Assembly (NCBI GenBank): GCA_016794785.1
Contig: JAEUHC010000018.1
Span: 124,001-188,000, forward strand
DNA: 64,000 bases
Direction: 5' to 3'
From: Opitutaceae bacterium
GTDB lineage: Bacteria > Verrucomicrobiota > Verrucomicrobiia > Opitutales > Opitutaceae
This document shows positions 26,069 through 34,781 of this stretch, in pieces; within the stretch, counting starts at the first letter, position 1; the number at the start of each line of letters is the position of its first letter. Under the pieces are notes generated by a model. It was not told the origin of the DNA. It searched no databases and saw only the letters and a program-made list of their open reading frames with translations. Made by a program: the position numbers and the translations under genes.

Positions 26069-28771
26069 ATGCCCCAGTTGATCTCGCGCGCGGGTGCGCC
26101 GCTATTCCTCGCCCTTGGAGCCGCCTGCGCGGCGGCGGCCGAGCCCAGCCTCGAGGTTTTTCGCCGGGACGTGCAGCCCCTGCTGGCCAAGTATTGCTAC
26201 GACTGCCACGGCGACGGGCATAAAAAAGGCGGCGTCACCCTCGACGGCATCGACGACGCCCAGGCCCTGCGCAATTCCAAGCTCTGGGCCAGCGTGCTCA
26301 AGAACACCCGCACGCAGCTCATGCCGCCGGCCGACGAGGCCCAGCCCACGCCCGCCGAGCTCGCCCGGCTCCACACGTGGATCAAGCGCGAGGCTTTCGG
26401 CCTCGATCCCGCCGCGCCGGACCCCGGCCGCATGGCCGTGCGCCGCCTCAACCGCACCGAATATCGCAACACGATCCGCGATCTCACGGGCGTGGACTAC
26501 GACACCGCGAAGGAATTCCCGGCCGACGACACCGGCCACGGCTTCGACAACATCGCCGATGTGCTCACCGTCTCCCCCATGCTGCTCGAGAAATACCTCG
26601 ATGCCGCCCAGACCATCGTGGGGAAGTTCGTCCCCCTCCAATCACGCGTGCCGGCCGAAATCTCGGTCGCCGGCTCCGCCTTCAAGACCACGGCGATCGA
26701 TACGGTCGTGCCGGCGGAGCCCAAGCCCACGGCGACACCGCCCGGCGATCTTCCCGTTTTGACGCCGCCCGCTGCCGCTGCCCCCGCCGCCGCCCGGGCC
26801 GCCCGCCCGCCGGGCCGGGGCCCCACCAATACTCCGCCACCCCACGCCCGCCCGGCCCCCGTCGTCGATGGCACGACGATCGATCTCTCCTACTATACGC
26901 CGCTCACCGTCGCCGCGAAGCATCGGGTCGAACTGCCGGGCAAATATCGGATCAGCTTCGAGGCCCGCACCCTGGAACGCTACGTGGACAATTTCTTCGA
27001 CCTGAATCGTGCGCACTTCGTGTTCAAGGTCGATGGCCAGGTGATCCACGCGCAGGATTTCCAGCGCGAGGGCGACAAGCGTTTTGAGTTCGCGGCCGAG
27101 CGCGACTGGGCCGCCGGGGAGCACGAGCTGTCCATCGAAGTCCGGCCGCACCTCCCCTACCAGACGCAATGGCGCAATCTCCGCCTCCGCCTGAGCGGCG
27201 TGACGGTGCGCGGCCCGCTGGAGGAAAAGCACTGGGTCAAACCCGCCGGTTACGAAAAGATCTTCCCCCGCGATCCGCCGATCGCCGCGTCGGATCGCCG
27301 CGTCTACGCGGGCGAGCTGCTCGGCGGATTTGCGTCGCGGGCGTTTCGCCGGCCGGTGGATGCGGGTTCGCTCGACCGGCTCGTCGCGCTCGCCGAAGCC
27401 ACCTACTCCGCCCCACGCGCGACCTTCGAGTCCGGCATCGCGCAGGCGATGGTGGCCGTGCTGGCGTCGCCGCGCTTCCTCTTCCGCGAGGAGGAGGTCG
27501 AGCCTTTGCGGCGCGGCGAGAAGCATCCGCGCGTGGACGAGTTCACCTTGGCCAGCCGCCTCTCGTATTTTCTCTGGTCGGCCCCGCCCGACGCCGAGCT
27601 CACGCGTCTCGCCGCCGCCGGCCAGCTCCGCGCCCAGCTGCCGGCGCAGCTCCAGCGCATGATCGCTTCGCCGCGGGCGGACGAGCTGGTGCGCAATTTC
27701 ACCGGCCAGTGGCTTGAGGCCCGCGACATCGCCACCGTGCCGATCACGCCGCTCGATGTTTTCCTGCGCGACCATCCGAATCCCGAGTTTGAGGCGGCGC
27801 GCGCCTTGTTCCGGCGCAGCGGCTTTGGCGGAGCCGGCGGCCGGCGCGGCAACACCAACCGCACCCCCGAGGAGGAGGCCGCGCTCGCCCAGGCCCGCAC
27901 GGTCTTTTCCGAGTTCAACCGCCTGCCCAAGCCCGACCTCACCGACAGCCTCCGCCGCGCAATGCGCGAGGAGACCGAGCTCACGTTTGCCCACGTCCTC
28001 CGCGAAGACCGCCCGCTCCTGGAGCTGATCAAGGCCGACTACACTTTCCTCAACGAGGATCTCGCCAAGCACTATGGCATCGCGGGCGTCGAGGGTCGCC
28101 GCATGCGCAAGGTCGCCCTCGCGCCCGACAGCCCGCGCGGCGGTGTGCTCACGCAGGGCACCGTGCTCGCCGTGACCTCGAATCCCACGCGCACCTCGCC
28201 CGTGAAGCGCGGCGTCTTCATCCTCGAAGCCATCCTCGGCGCGCCGCCCCCGCCACCGCCGCCCGATATCCCCGCCCTCGAGGAGGCCGGCGGCCCGGGC
28301 CAGCTCGCCAAGCTCAATCTCCGCGAGACGCTCGCGCTGCACGCCAAGGAGCCGCTCTGCGCCTCGTGCCATCTCCGCATGGACCCGATCGGGCTCGCGC
28401 TGGAGAACTTCAACGCCATGGGCATGTGGCGCGAGGCCGACGCCGGCCACGCCATCGAGCCGGCTGGAAAACTGATCACCGGCGAACGCTTCGCCGATGT
28501 GCGTGAGCTGAAGGACGTGCTCGTGACCAAACGCGCGCGCGACTTCTACTACTGCCTCGCCGAGAAGCTGCTCACCTACGCGCTGGGCCGGGGTCTCGAG
28601 CACCACGATGCCGACACTCTGGACACGCTCGTCGCCCGGCTCGAGGCGGCGGGTGGCCGCCCCTCGGCGTTGTTGCAAGGCATCGTGGAATCGGTTCCCT
28701 TCCAGCAGCGCCGGGCCCGTCCCGCAGCCTTGGCGCAGAACGATGCCCGGCCCTCGCTCGCCGCACCATAG
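26069..28771 (+). CDS. DUF1587/DUF1592/DUF1588/DUF1585 cytochrome-c-like protein
   Basis: A 900-residue exported protein with the modular order typical of planctomycete and verrucomicrobial cytochrome-like proteins. It has a PSCyt1 heme motif C43-Y-D-C-H47, a DUF1587 region with RRLNRTEYRNTIRDLTGVDY, a Pro/Ala-rich linker (about 230-265), a carbohydrate-binding-like module (about 270-390), DUF1592 (FASRAFRRPVDAGSLDRL, then LASRLSYFLWSAPPD), DUF1588 (PRGGVLTQGTVLAVTSNPTR), a second heme motif C764-A-S-C-H768 followed by DPIGLALENFNAMG, and DUF1585. Its role is probably oxidative, with an unknown electron acceptor. It pairs with the DUF1552 gene 44 bp downstream, a linkage seen across these phyla. 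Confidence 0.92.
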   Translation: MPQLISRAGAPLFLALGAACAAAAEPSLEVFRRDVQPLLAKYCYDCHGDGHKKGGVTLDGIDDAQALRNSKLWASVLKNTRTQLMPPADEAQPTPAELARLHTWIKREAFGLDPAAPDPGRMAVRRLNRTEYRNTIRDLTGVDYDTAKEFPADDTGHGFDNIADVLTVSPMLLEKYLDAAQTIVGKFVPLQSRVPAEISVAGSAFKTTAIDTVVPAEPKPTATPPGDLPVLTPPAAAAPAAARAARPPGRGPTNTPPPHARPAPVVDGTTIDLSYYTPLTVAAKHRVELPGKYRISFEARTLERYVDNFFDLNRAHFVFKVDGQVIHAQDFQREGDKRFEFAAERDWAAGEHELSIEVRPHLPYQTQWRNLRLRLSGVTVRGPLEEKHWVKPAGYEKIFPRDPPIAASDRRVYAGELLGGFASRAFRRPVDAGSLDRLVALAEATYSAPRATFESGIAQAMVAVLASPRFLFREEEVEPLRRGEKHPRVDEFTLASRLSYFLWSAPPDAELTRLAAAGQLRAQLPAQLQRMIASPRADELVRNFTGQWLEARDIATVPITPLDVFLRDHPNPEFEAARALFRRSGFGGAGGRRGNTNRTPEEEAALAQARTVFSEFNRLPKPDLTDSLRRAMREETELTFAHVLREDRPLLELIKADYTFLNEDLAKHYGIAGVEGRRMRKVALAPDSPRGGVLTQGTVLAVTSNPTRTSPVKRGVFILEAILGAPPPPPPPDIPALEEAGGPGQLAKLNLRETLALHAKEPLCASCHLRMDPIGLALENFNAMGMWREADAGHAIEPAGKLITGERFADVRELKDVLVTKRARDFYYCLAEKLLTYALGRGLEHHDADTLDTLVARLEAAGGRPSALLQGIVESVPFQQRRARPAALAQNDARPSLAAP

Positions 28772-28815
28772 TTCGCTGGCCCGCTTCCTTTCGATCCGCT
28801 CAACTCCCGCGCCCC

Positions 28816-30201
28816 ATGAAATATCCCGCCGTCTCCACCCCGTTGACCGCCGAGATGAACCGACGTCATTTCTTGCGCGGCCTCGGCGCGTGCATCGCGC
28901 TGCCCGCGTTCGCCTCCGTCGGGTCTTCGCGCCTGCTGGCCAATCCCAGCGCTACGAAACTCGCGACCACGGCCACCGGCGCGCCGTTGCGCACGGCCTT
29001 CGTCATCTTCCCCAACGGCGCGATCCCAGCCGCGTGGTGGCCGGAGGGCAGCGAGGCCGACTTCTCGCTCAACGCCACGCTCTCGCCGCTCGCCGGGATG
29101 AAGCGCCACCTCCAGGTCCTCGGCGGCCTCGATCACGCCAACGCCGTGGGCGGCCCGGACGGCGCCGGCGATCACGCGCGCGGCAATGGCGTCTTCCTCA
29201 CCGGCGTCCGCCTCAACAAGAGCGCCACCGATGTGCGCGCCGGCATCTCCATCGACCAGGTCATCGCCAACCAAGTCGGCCACCTCACGCGCCTCCCGTC
29301 GCTCGAACTGACCTGCGATGCCACGCGCAAATCCGCGGGCTGCGACTCCGGCTACTCCTGCGCCTACCAATACAACATTTCCTGGGCCAGCGCCTCCACC
29401 CCTGTCACGCCCGAGAACAATCCCCGCCTCGTCTTCGAGCGCCTGTTCGGCACCGGCGCGCACGGCGAGCGCGCCGCCAACGCCCAGCGCCGCCTCGCCG
29501 CCCGTCGCTCCGTGCTCGACTACGTGATGGAGGATGCCCGCCGCATGTCCGGCCGCCTCGACACCGGCGACCGCGACAAGCTCGACCAATACCTCACCGG
29601 CATCCGCGCCATCGAGGCGCGCATCCAGCAGGCCGAGCGCTTCGGCCCCAACGTCGATCCCGATCGCCCTACGCCCGCCGGCATCCCCACCTCGCACGCC
29701 GACTACGTGGACCTCATGTATGACATGATGGTGCTCGCCTTCCAGACCGACACCACGCGCGTCTCGACTTTCATGCTCGGCCACGACGGCGACAACCGCT
29801 CCTTCGGCCAGATCGGCATCGCCGAGGGCCACCACGATCTCTCGCACCACCAGAACAACGAGGAGCGCATCGCCAAGGTCGCGCAGATCGACAAATGGTA
29901 TGTCGAGCGCTTCGCCGCCTTCCTCGCCAAGATGGAGGCGACCCAGGATGTGGACGGCCGCTCCCTCCTCCACAATTCGCGCATCGTGTATGGCAGCGGC
30001 AACGCCGACGGCAACCGCCACTCCCACGACAACCTGCCCGTCATCCTCGCGGGCAATGGCGGCGGCACGCTCACACCCGGCCGCTACGTGAAACACGGCG
30101 GCAAGCCCATGACCAATCTCTTCCTCAGCCTCGCCGATCAGGCCGGCGTGAAGAGCCTCGATCGCTTCGGCGACTCCACCGGGCGCCTCGGCAACGTCTG
30201 A
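28816..30201 (+). CDS. DUF1552 family protein, Tat-exported
   Basis: A protein of 461 residues from the ATG at 28816, or 448 from the ATG at 28855. The latter gives MNRRHFLRGLGACIALPAF, a classic Tat signal, and both starts keep it. Family features include TAFVIFPNGAIPAAWWPEG, the LGGLDHANA segment, SIDQVIANQVG, and the C-terminal GSGNADGNRHSHDNLPVILAG. The fold resembles the alkaline-phosphatase-like DUF1501/1552 group, though no activity is established. It lies 44 bp downstream of the DUF1592 gene and almost certainly shares its operon. Confidence 0.92.
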   Translation: MKYPAVSTPLTAEMNRRHFLRGLGACIALPAFASVGSSRLLANPSATKLATTATGAPLRTAFVIFPNGAIPAAWWPEGSEADFSLNATLSPLAGMKRHLQVLGGLDHANAVGGPDGAGDHARGNGVFLTGVRLNKSATDVRAGISIDQVIANQVGHLTRLPSLELTCDATRKSAGCDSGYSCAYQYNISWASASTPVTPENNPRLVFERLFGTGAHGERAANAQRRLAARRSVLDYVMEDARRMSGRLDTGDRDKLDQYLTGIRAIEARIQQAERFGPNVDPDRPTPAGIPTSHADYVDLMYDMMVLAFQTDTTRVSTFMLGHDGDNRSFGQIGIAEGHHDLSHHQNNEERIAKVAQIDKWYVERFAAFLAKMEATQDVDGRSLLHNSRIVYGSGNADGNRHSHDNLPVILAGNGGGTLTPGRYVKHGGKPMTNLFLSLADQAGVKSLDRFGDSTGRLGNV

Positions 30202-30331
30202 AGCCAACGTCGGTTTCCTTTTAGACCTTTGTCATTGCGAGGTGCGCGCAGCGCGCCGTGGCAATCCAGCTGGATTGCTTCGTCGCTCCGCTCCTCGCAA
30301 TGACAGGACAACAGCGATGGGACGTTGGCTT
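30201..30331. repeat. Nested palindromic element
   Basis: An outer 11-bp perfect inverted repeat (AAGCCAACGTC at 30201-30211, complement at 30321-30331) encloses an inner element. The inner element has ends GTCATTGCGAGG (30231-30242) and CCTCGCAATGAC (30293-30304) and a central hairpin GCAATCCA/TGGATTGC (30261-30278). The inner part resembles the widely dispersed 'attgcgag...gcaatcc' palindromes of many bacteria. Confidence 0.75.
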
Positions 30332-30345
30332 GAATCTGTCAGCTC

Positions 30346-30372
30346 GTAGGGCGGGGCACAGCCCCGCCCTAC
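30346..30372. terminator. Perfect GTAG hairpin acting as likely bidirectional terminator
   Basis: GTAGGGCGGGGC (30346-30357) pairs perfectly with 30361-30372 around an ACA loop. It lies between two convergent genes, and the CTA at 30369-30371 is, on the minus strand, the TAG stop of the DUF1080-like gene. The GTAG foot matches the other REP-like hairpins of this window. Confidence 0.7.
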
Positions 30373-31022
30373 TGCAGCTCCCACACCTTGACGTTGTCGA
30401 AGATCATCTTCGCGCCGTCCGGGCCGGCGACGCGAAACACAAGCCCGGGTTTCTTCACGTGGAAATCCTTGGCGCTCGCGCGCAGCGCCTCACGGCCGTC
30501 CACGCGCGCGACCACGTCGTCGCCCTTCACCTCCAGCAGGAGGGTGAACTGCTGATCGCGTGGAAACTTTGCCGCCGCCTTCGCCCGCACGGTGTTTTTC
30601 GACTTCGGGTCCGCCTTGTCCACGTGCTCCGTGATCGACCACAGCTCGGGCGTCACGATCAGCGAGAAGAGATGCCCTTTCTTTTTCAGTTCGCCCGGCG
30701 CCGGATCGAAGCCGAGGTGAAATGCCGTCGCGCCCGCGAATTTGAAATCGAGCTGGATCGCGCAGTCCCGCAGCGGCAGCGCGCGGCGAAAAGCTCCCAC
30801 GTGCTTGTCCGCCGCGACCTCGCCCGCGTGCAGCGCGCCGCCCGACACCGCGATCACGCCCGTGTTTTTCGTCCAGCCCTTGGGCACGACATCGCCCTCG
30901 AATTTTTCCTCAAGCAGCAGTTTTCCTTTCCTGCCCAGCACCGGCTCAATCTCGGCGGCGTGCAACGGGAGCGCGACCAGAGCGGCGCAGACAACAACAG
31001 GAAGGCGAAGTCGGATATTCAT
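30369..31022 (-). CDS. DUF1080 (3-keto-disaccharide hydrolase-like) secreted protein
   Basis: A 217-residue protein with a signal peptide (residues 1-22, ALVALPLHAA). The rest is a single concanavalin-like jelly roll: LLEEKFEGDVVPKGWT, DCAIQLDFKFAGATAFHLGF, LLLEVKGDDVVARVDG and a C-terminal KMIFDNVKVWEL. This fits the DUF1080 family, some members of which hydrolyse 3-keto-glycosides; others only bind glycans. The assignment is by overall pattern, and no catalytic residues were identified. The stop codon lies inside a REP-like hairpin. Confidence 0.7.
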   Translation of the reverse strand: MNIRLRLPVVVCAALVALPLHAAEIEPVLGRKGKLLLEEKFEGDVVPKGWTKNTGVIAVSGGALHAGEVAADKHVGAFRRALPLRDCAIQLDFKFAGATAFHLGFDPAPGELKKKGHLFSLIVTPELWSITEHVDKADPKSKNTVRAKAAAKFPRDQQFTLLLEVKGDDVVARVDGREALRASAKDFHVKKPGLVFRVAGPDGAKMIFDNVKVWELQ

Positions 31023-31161
31023 GCGAGATGGGGTTGCGTGATCACACCGCCCGTGAAGGCCGACGCAAGCGCCGCCTTGGGCCGCACGGCTCCCCGCCGA
31101 AATCCCGTTTGCCCAGCCGCGGGCGAACCGGCAGCTTCATCGCTCCGCACCTTCCCCCATC

Positions 31162-32265
31162 ATGCTCCCCACTCGTCGCCATTTTCTCGCCGGCCTCGGC
31201 ACCGCCGCCGCCGCCACTTGGATTCAACCGCTCCGCGCCGCCGTCGATCCGAAGAAGGACACGATCGTCGGCCACGGCGCGTTTCGCTACCGCGTGCACA
31301 AGGACTGGGTCCGCCCCGGCCAGGCCCGCTACCACCCGATCCTGAACTGCCACGAGATGGTGCAGGTCGCCGACGGCCGCCTCTTCATGGTCGGCGATCA
31401 CCCGGAGCACCAGATGCTCGTCTTCAAGCCCGACGGCACCATCCTCGAGTCTTGGGGCAGCGTCTGGCCCGGCTGCCACGGCCTTACGCTCGCGCGGGAA
31501 AACGGCGCCGAGTTTCTCTTCGTCTGCGACTCCGGCCTCTGGAAAAACGGCAATGGCGGCTACCGCCAGACCGGCCGCGTCACCAAGATCGACCTCACGG
31601 GGCGCGAGATTTTTTCCATCAGCCACCCGATGAGCGTCGGAGCCTATGAGCCGTCGATGCCGTTCAACCCCACCGAGACCGCCATCGCGCCCAACGGCGA
31701 CATCTACGTCGTCGATGGCTACGGCTCCGACTTCGTCCTCCGCTATGATCGCAACGGGAAATTCCTCGCGCTCTTCGGCGGCCGCACCGGCGTGCCCGCC
31801 GAGCAGCGTCTGAGCAACGCCCACGGCATCGCCGTCGATCTCCGCGCGGGCGCGGACCAAGCCACGCTCATCGTCACGTCACGCTCCGATCTCTGCTTCC
31901 GCCGCTTCACGCTCGACGGGAAATACCTCGAGACCATCGCGGTGCCCGGCTGCCGCGTGTGCCGCGCGGTGTTCGCAGGCAGCGAACTCTACGCCGGCGT
32001 CTGTTGGTCCACCGATCCCGTGGCGAGCAAACTGCCCGGCAATCCCTCCGGCTTCGCCGTCGTCCTCGACGCGCAGAATCGCGTCGTGAGCGCCCCCGGC
32101 GGCACCGCGCCGATCTACGCCGATGGCAAGCTCGCGCCCCTCGCCCGCGGTGAGCCCATCATCGATCACGGCCACGATGTGTGCGTGCTCACGAACGGCG
32201 ACCTCATCGTCTGCCAGTGGAACGCCTTTCAGACCTACCCCATCATGCTCGAACGACTCGCTTGA
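31162..32265 (+). CDS. NHL-type six-bladed beta-propeller protein, Tat-exported
   Basis: A 367-residue protein. TRRHFLAGLGTAAAATW is a Tat signal. The propeller carries NHL-like repeats, such as HQMLVFKPDGTILESWG, NGDIYVVDGYGSDFVLRYD and KFLALFGGRTGVP followed by LSNAHGIAVD. The pattern resembles the lyase domain of peptidyl-glycine alpha-amidating monooxygenase, a common automatic label for such proteins; the enzymatic role is not shown. It is convergent with the abgT gene. Confidence 0.8.
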   Translation: MLPTRRHFLAGLGTAAAATWIQPLRAAVDPKKDTIVGHGAFRYRVHKDWVRPGQARYHPILNCHEMVQVADGRLFMVGDHPEHQMLVFKPDGTILESWGSVWPGCHGLTLARENGAEFLFVCDSGLWKNGNGGYRQTGRVTKIDLTGREIFSISHPMSVGAYEPSMPFNPTETAIAPNGDIYVVDGYGSDFVLRYDRNGKFLALFGGRTGVPAEQRLSNAHGIAVDLRAGADQATLIVTSRSDLCFRRFTLDGKYLETIAVPGCRVCRAVFAGSELYAGVCWSTDPVASKLPGNPSGFAVVLDAQNRVVSAPGGTAPIYADGKLAPLARGEPIIDHGHDVCVLTNGDLIVCQWNAFQTYPIMLERLA

Positions 32266-32319
32266 AAACTGCGCGGCACGTGCATTCGCCGCGGGATTTT
32301 TCGGCGCAGGCCGAATCGT

Positions 32320-33843
32320 TTAGCGGCTGAACACCAGCGGTGACCCCGGGCCCACCGGCCACCCCAGCAGCACCCAGCCGACCAGCATCAGCGTCCAGAA
32401 TACCATGTTGGCGAGCGAATAGGGCAGCATGGTGGCCGTCATCGTGCCGATACCGGCGCGCGGATCGTAGCGCTGGGCAAACATCAGCACGAGTGGGAAG
32501 TTTGAAGAGAGGGGCGTGATGATGTTGGTGAGGCTGTCGCCCACACGGTAGGCGGCCTGGGTGAGCTCGGGCGAATAGCCGAGCAGCATGAACATCGGCA
32601 CGAAAATGGGCGCGAGCATCGCCCATTTGGCTGACGCCGAGCCAAGGAAGATGTTGATCGTCGCCGTGAGCAGGATGAGGCCGACCAGCAGGGGGACGAA
32701 ACCCAAATGCAGCGCCTGAAGAATAGCCGCGCCCTTGACCGCGAGGATGACGCCGAGGTTGGTCCACTTGAAGATGCTCACGAACTGGGCGATGAAGAAG
32801 ACCACCACGAGGTAACCGGCGATTAGCTCCATGTTCTTCTGCATCCCCCGGTAGACATCGGCATCGCGCCGGAGGGTGCCTGCGGCCAGGCCGTAGACGA
32901 GGCCCGGCACCAGCCCAAAGACGAAAATGAAAAATACCAGCCCGCGCACAAAATAGGAACCGACAAAACCCGGCCGCTCGGGATCGAGCAGATAGCCCCC
33001 CGCTGGAACCAGCCCGACGACGACGAACAGCGCGAGTCCCAGCACGGCGGCAGCCGCCCAGCCCAGACCAAGCTTTTCCTGTCTGATCAAAGGAGCCAGC
33101 GGTTCGGGTTTAATCTCGCCCCGATAGGCCTTGAAGCGCGGCTCCACCACGAGATCAGTCACGAGCGCCCCTACCGCGGTGACCAGCAGGACCGATGCGC
33201 CGAGAAAATAATAATTGGCCATCGGCGACACCGTATAAGCGGGCGCGATGAGCCGCGCCGCCTGCTCGGTGAGCCCGGCCAGCACGACATCCGTGGGCGA
33301 AAGCAGGAGGTTCGCGGCAAAGCCGCCGGAAACACCCGAGAAGGCGGCGGCGAGCCCCACGAGCGGATGCCGGCCGGAGGTGTGGAAAAGCGCCGCACTG
33401 AGCGGAATCAACAACACGTATCCAATATCCCCGGCCGTGTGCGACATCGCCCCGCAAAACACCACCATCACCGTGAGGAGCCGGCGCGGCGCCCAACCCA
33501 CCACGAGCCGGACCATCGCTCCAAGCAGCCCGCTGTGTTCCGCGACCGAGAGACCCAGCAGACACACCAGGACCGGACCCAACGGGGGGAAATTCAGGAA
33601 ATTCGGCAGCAAGCCCGTCACAAACAAGTGCAGACCCTCGACTGAAAGCAGATTCACCGGACGCACCGCCGCGCCAGTCAGCGGATGCGCCACCTCCACA
33701 CCGAGAAGCCTGCAAAGCCAGGAAAGCAGGACCATGGCTGCGGACAGCACGATGAAAAGCGTGGCCGGATGCGGCAGGGCGTTGCCGGCACGCTCCACGC
33801 GGTCGAGGATACGCTGGAAGACAGGGCCGGGGGCTAGGCTCAT
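32320..33843 (-). CDS. abgT: AbgT-family transporter
   Basis: A 507-residue inner-membrane protein with about 11-13 hydrophobic segments. Family signatures are RVERAGNALPHPATLFIVL at the N-terminus, SHTAGDIGYVLLIPLSAALF, the hairpin region GGFAANLLLSPTDVVLAGLT, and LGSASAKWAMLAPIFVPMFM followed by YRVGDSLTNIITPLSSNFPL. AbgT proteins transport p-aminobenzoyl-glutamate or export sulfonamides, powered by an ion gradient. The ATG at 33843 forms an ATGA overlap with the stop of the amidohydrolase gene, which fixes the start and implies translational coupling. It is the last gene of the four-gene unit 32320-39113. Confidence 0.93.
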   Translation of the reverse strand: MSLAPGPVFQRILDRVERAGNALPHPATLFIVLSAAMVLLSWLCRLLGVEVAHPLTGAAVRPVNLLSVEGLHLFVTGLLPNFLNFPPLGPVLVCLLGLSVAEHSGLLGAMVRLVVGWAPRRLLTVMVVFCGAMSHTAGDIGYVLLIPLSAALFHTSGRHPLVGLAAAFSGVSGGFAANLLLSPTDVVLAGLTEQAARLIAPAYTVSPMANYYFLGASVLLVTAVGALVTDLVVEPRFKAYRGEIKPEPLAPLIRQEKLGLGWAAAAVLGLALFVVVGLVPAGGYLLDPERPGFVGSYFVRGLVFFIFVFGLVPGLVYGLAAGTLRRDADVYRGMQKNMELIAGYLVVVFFIAQFVSIFKWTNLGVILAVKGAAILQALHLGFVPLLVGLILLTATINIFLGSASAKWAMLAPIFVPMFMLLGYSPELTQAAYRVGDSLTNIITPLSSNFPLVLMFAQRYDPRAGIGTMTATMLPYSLANMVFWTLMLVGWVLLGWPVGPGSPLVFSR

Positions 33844-34718
33844 CGCGTGAGGCTGCCCGCCATTTTCGTCCGAGACAAATCGCAAGCCGCCCGCGTAAAC
33901 TCACCCATGAGGCGGCCGATTTCCGCAAACCGCGCCCCACGCACAAAGGCAGCCTCGTCCATGTAAAGCGCACGGTTGATCTCGATTTGGACGCTCTGCC
34001 TCCCTTGGGCGGGGTTACCATGCGTCGCGACGAGATCCCCGCCGCGGTAAGGATCGTTGATCTTTACGGTGAGGCCCCGGTGGGTGAACCACTCCGCAAC
34101 CCAACGCGTGAATTCCGGATCGGCCGTGCGCCCAAGCCGGTCGCTCACCACGATGTCCGGTCGCAACGCCCCCTCGTCAAGGTTCATGCCATTCCCCCGC
34201 GATTTCATCGAGTGGCAGTTGAAGTGCCAGACCTTGCCGTAGGCACGATGCAATTCATCGAGCCGGTTTCGCAGGGCCGTCCGATACGGATGGTAGCACT
34301 CCCGCAGGCGGTGCATGACGGCGGCGATAGTCAGGCGCCGGTCATACATGGGAACACCGGGCAGGGCGAGCCGCCGGATCAAACCCATCCCACGGCGGCT
34401 GTAATCGGTGGTGGCCAAGGGCACCGGCCAAGGACTCTCCAGCAGCGTGGGATCAATGTCATCTTCCGCCCGATTGACGTCGATGTAAGAGCGCGGAAAG
34501 CAGGCCAACAGGAGCGTGGCACCCGCAGCCGGGGCGGCCGCCCAAAGCTCGTCCACAAACGCATCCCAAGTCGTGAGGATCGCTTCCCGCGGCGCAGCCG
34601 GCATGAAGTCCGCCGGCCAATCCATCCCGCTATGCGGCGAGTCGAAGACCACCGGCACAGCCATCAACGGATCCGGCAGGTGGACAACGAAACGGGGAGT
34701 GAGAGGAGGAATGGACAT
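33840..34718 (-). CDS. N-formylglutamate amidohydrolase family protein
   Basis: A 292-residue cytosolic protein of the N-formylglutamate amidohydrolase (HutG-type) family. Motifs are VVFDSPHSGMDWP, the metal region YIDVNRAEDDIDP, HFNCHSMKSRG with the conserved Asn-Cys-His-Ser, and VKINDPYRGGDLVATHG, then VQIEINRALYMDE. Family members hydrolyse N-formyl-L-glutamate to formate and glutamate, and some act on other N-acyl-glutamates. No other histidine-degradation gene is nearby; instead it is translationally coupled to AbgT, so the natural substrate may be an acyl- or aminobenzoyl-glutamate. The ATG at 34718 is preferred to one at 34772, which adds a non-conserved leader. Confidence 0.9.
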   Translation of the reverse strand: MSIPPLTPRFVVHLPDPLMAVPVVFDSPHSGMDWPADFMPAAPREAILTTWDAFVDELWAAAPAAGATLLLACFPRSYIDVNRAEDDIDPTLLESPWPVPLATTDYSRRGMGLIRRLALPGVPMYDRRLTIAAVMHRLRECYHPYRTALRNRLDELHRAYGKVWHFNCHSMKSRGNGMNLDEGALRPDIVVSDRLGRTADPEFTRWVAEWFTHRGLTVKINDPYRGGDLVATHGNPAQGRQSVQIEINRALYMDEAAFVRGARFAEIGRLMGEFTRAACDLSRTKMAGSLTR

Positions 34719-34781
34719 AGGACGACCCACGCCCTCGACCCTGCCGGAGGAGGATCGCAGGCCAAGGGACATGGACCCTGT

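Noticed and set aside
30231..30304. Insertion sequence
   Set aside because: Inverted ends are present but there is no transposase frame; it is a short non-coding palindrome.
33840..34718. Part of a histidine utilisation (hut) operon
   Set aside because: No hutH, hutU or hutI genes occur nearby, and the gene is coupled to abgT instead.
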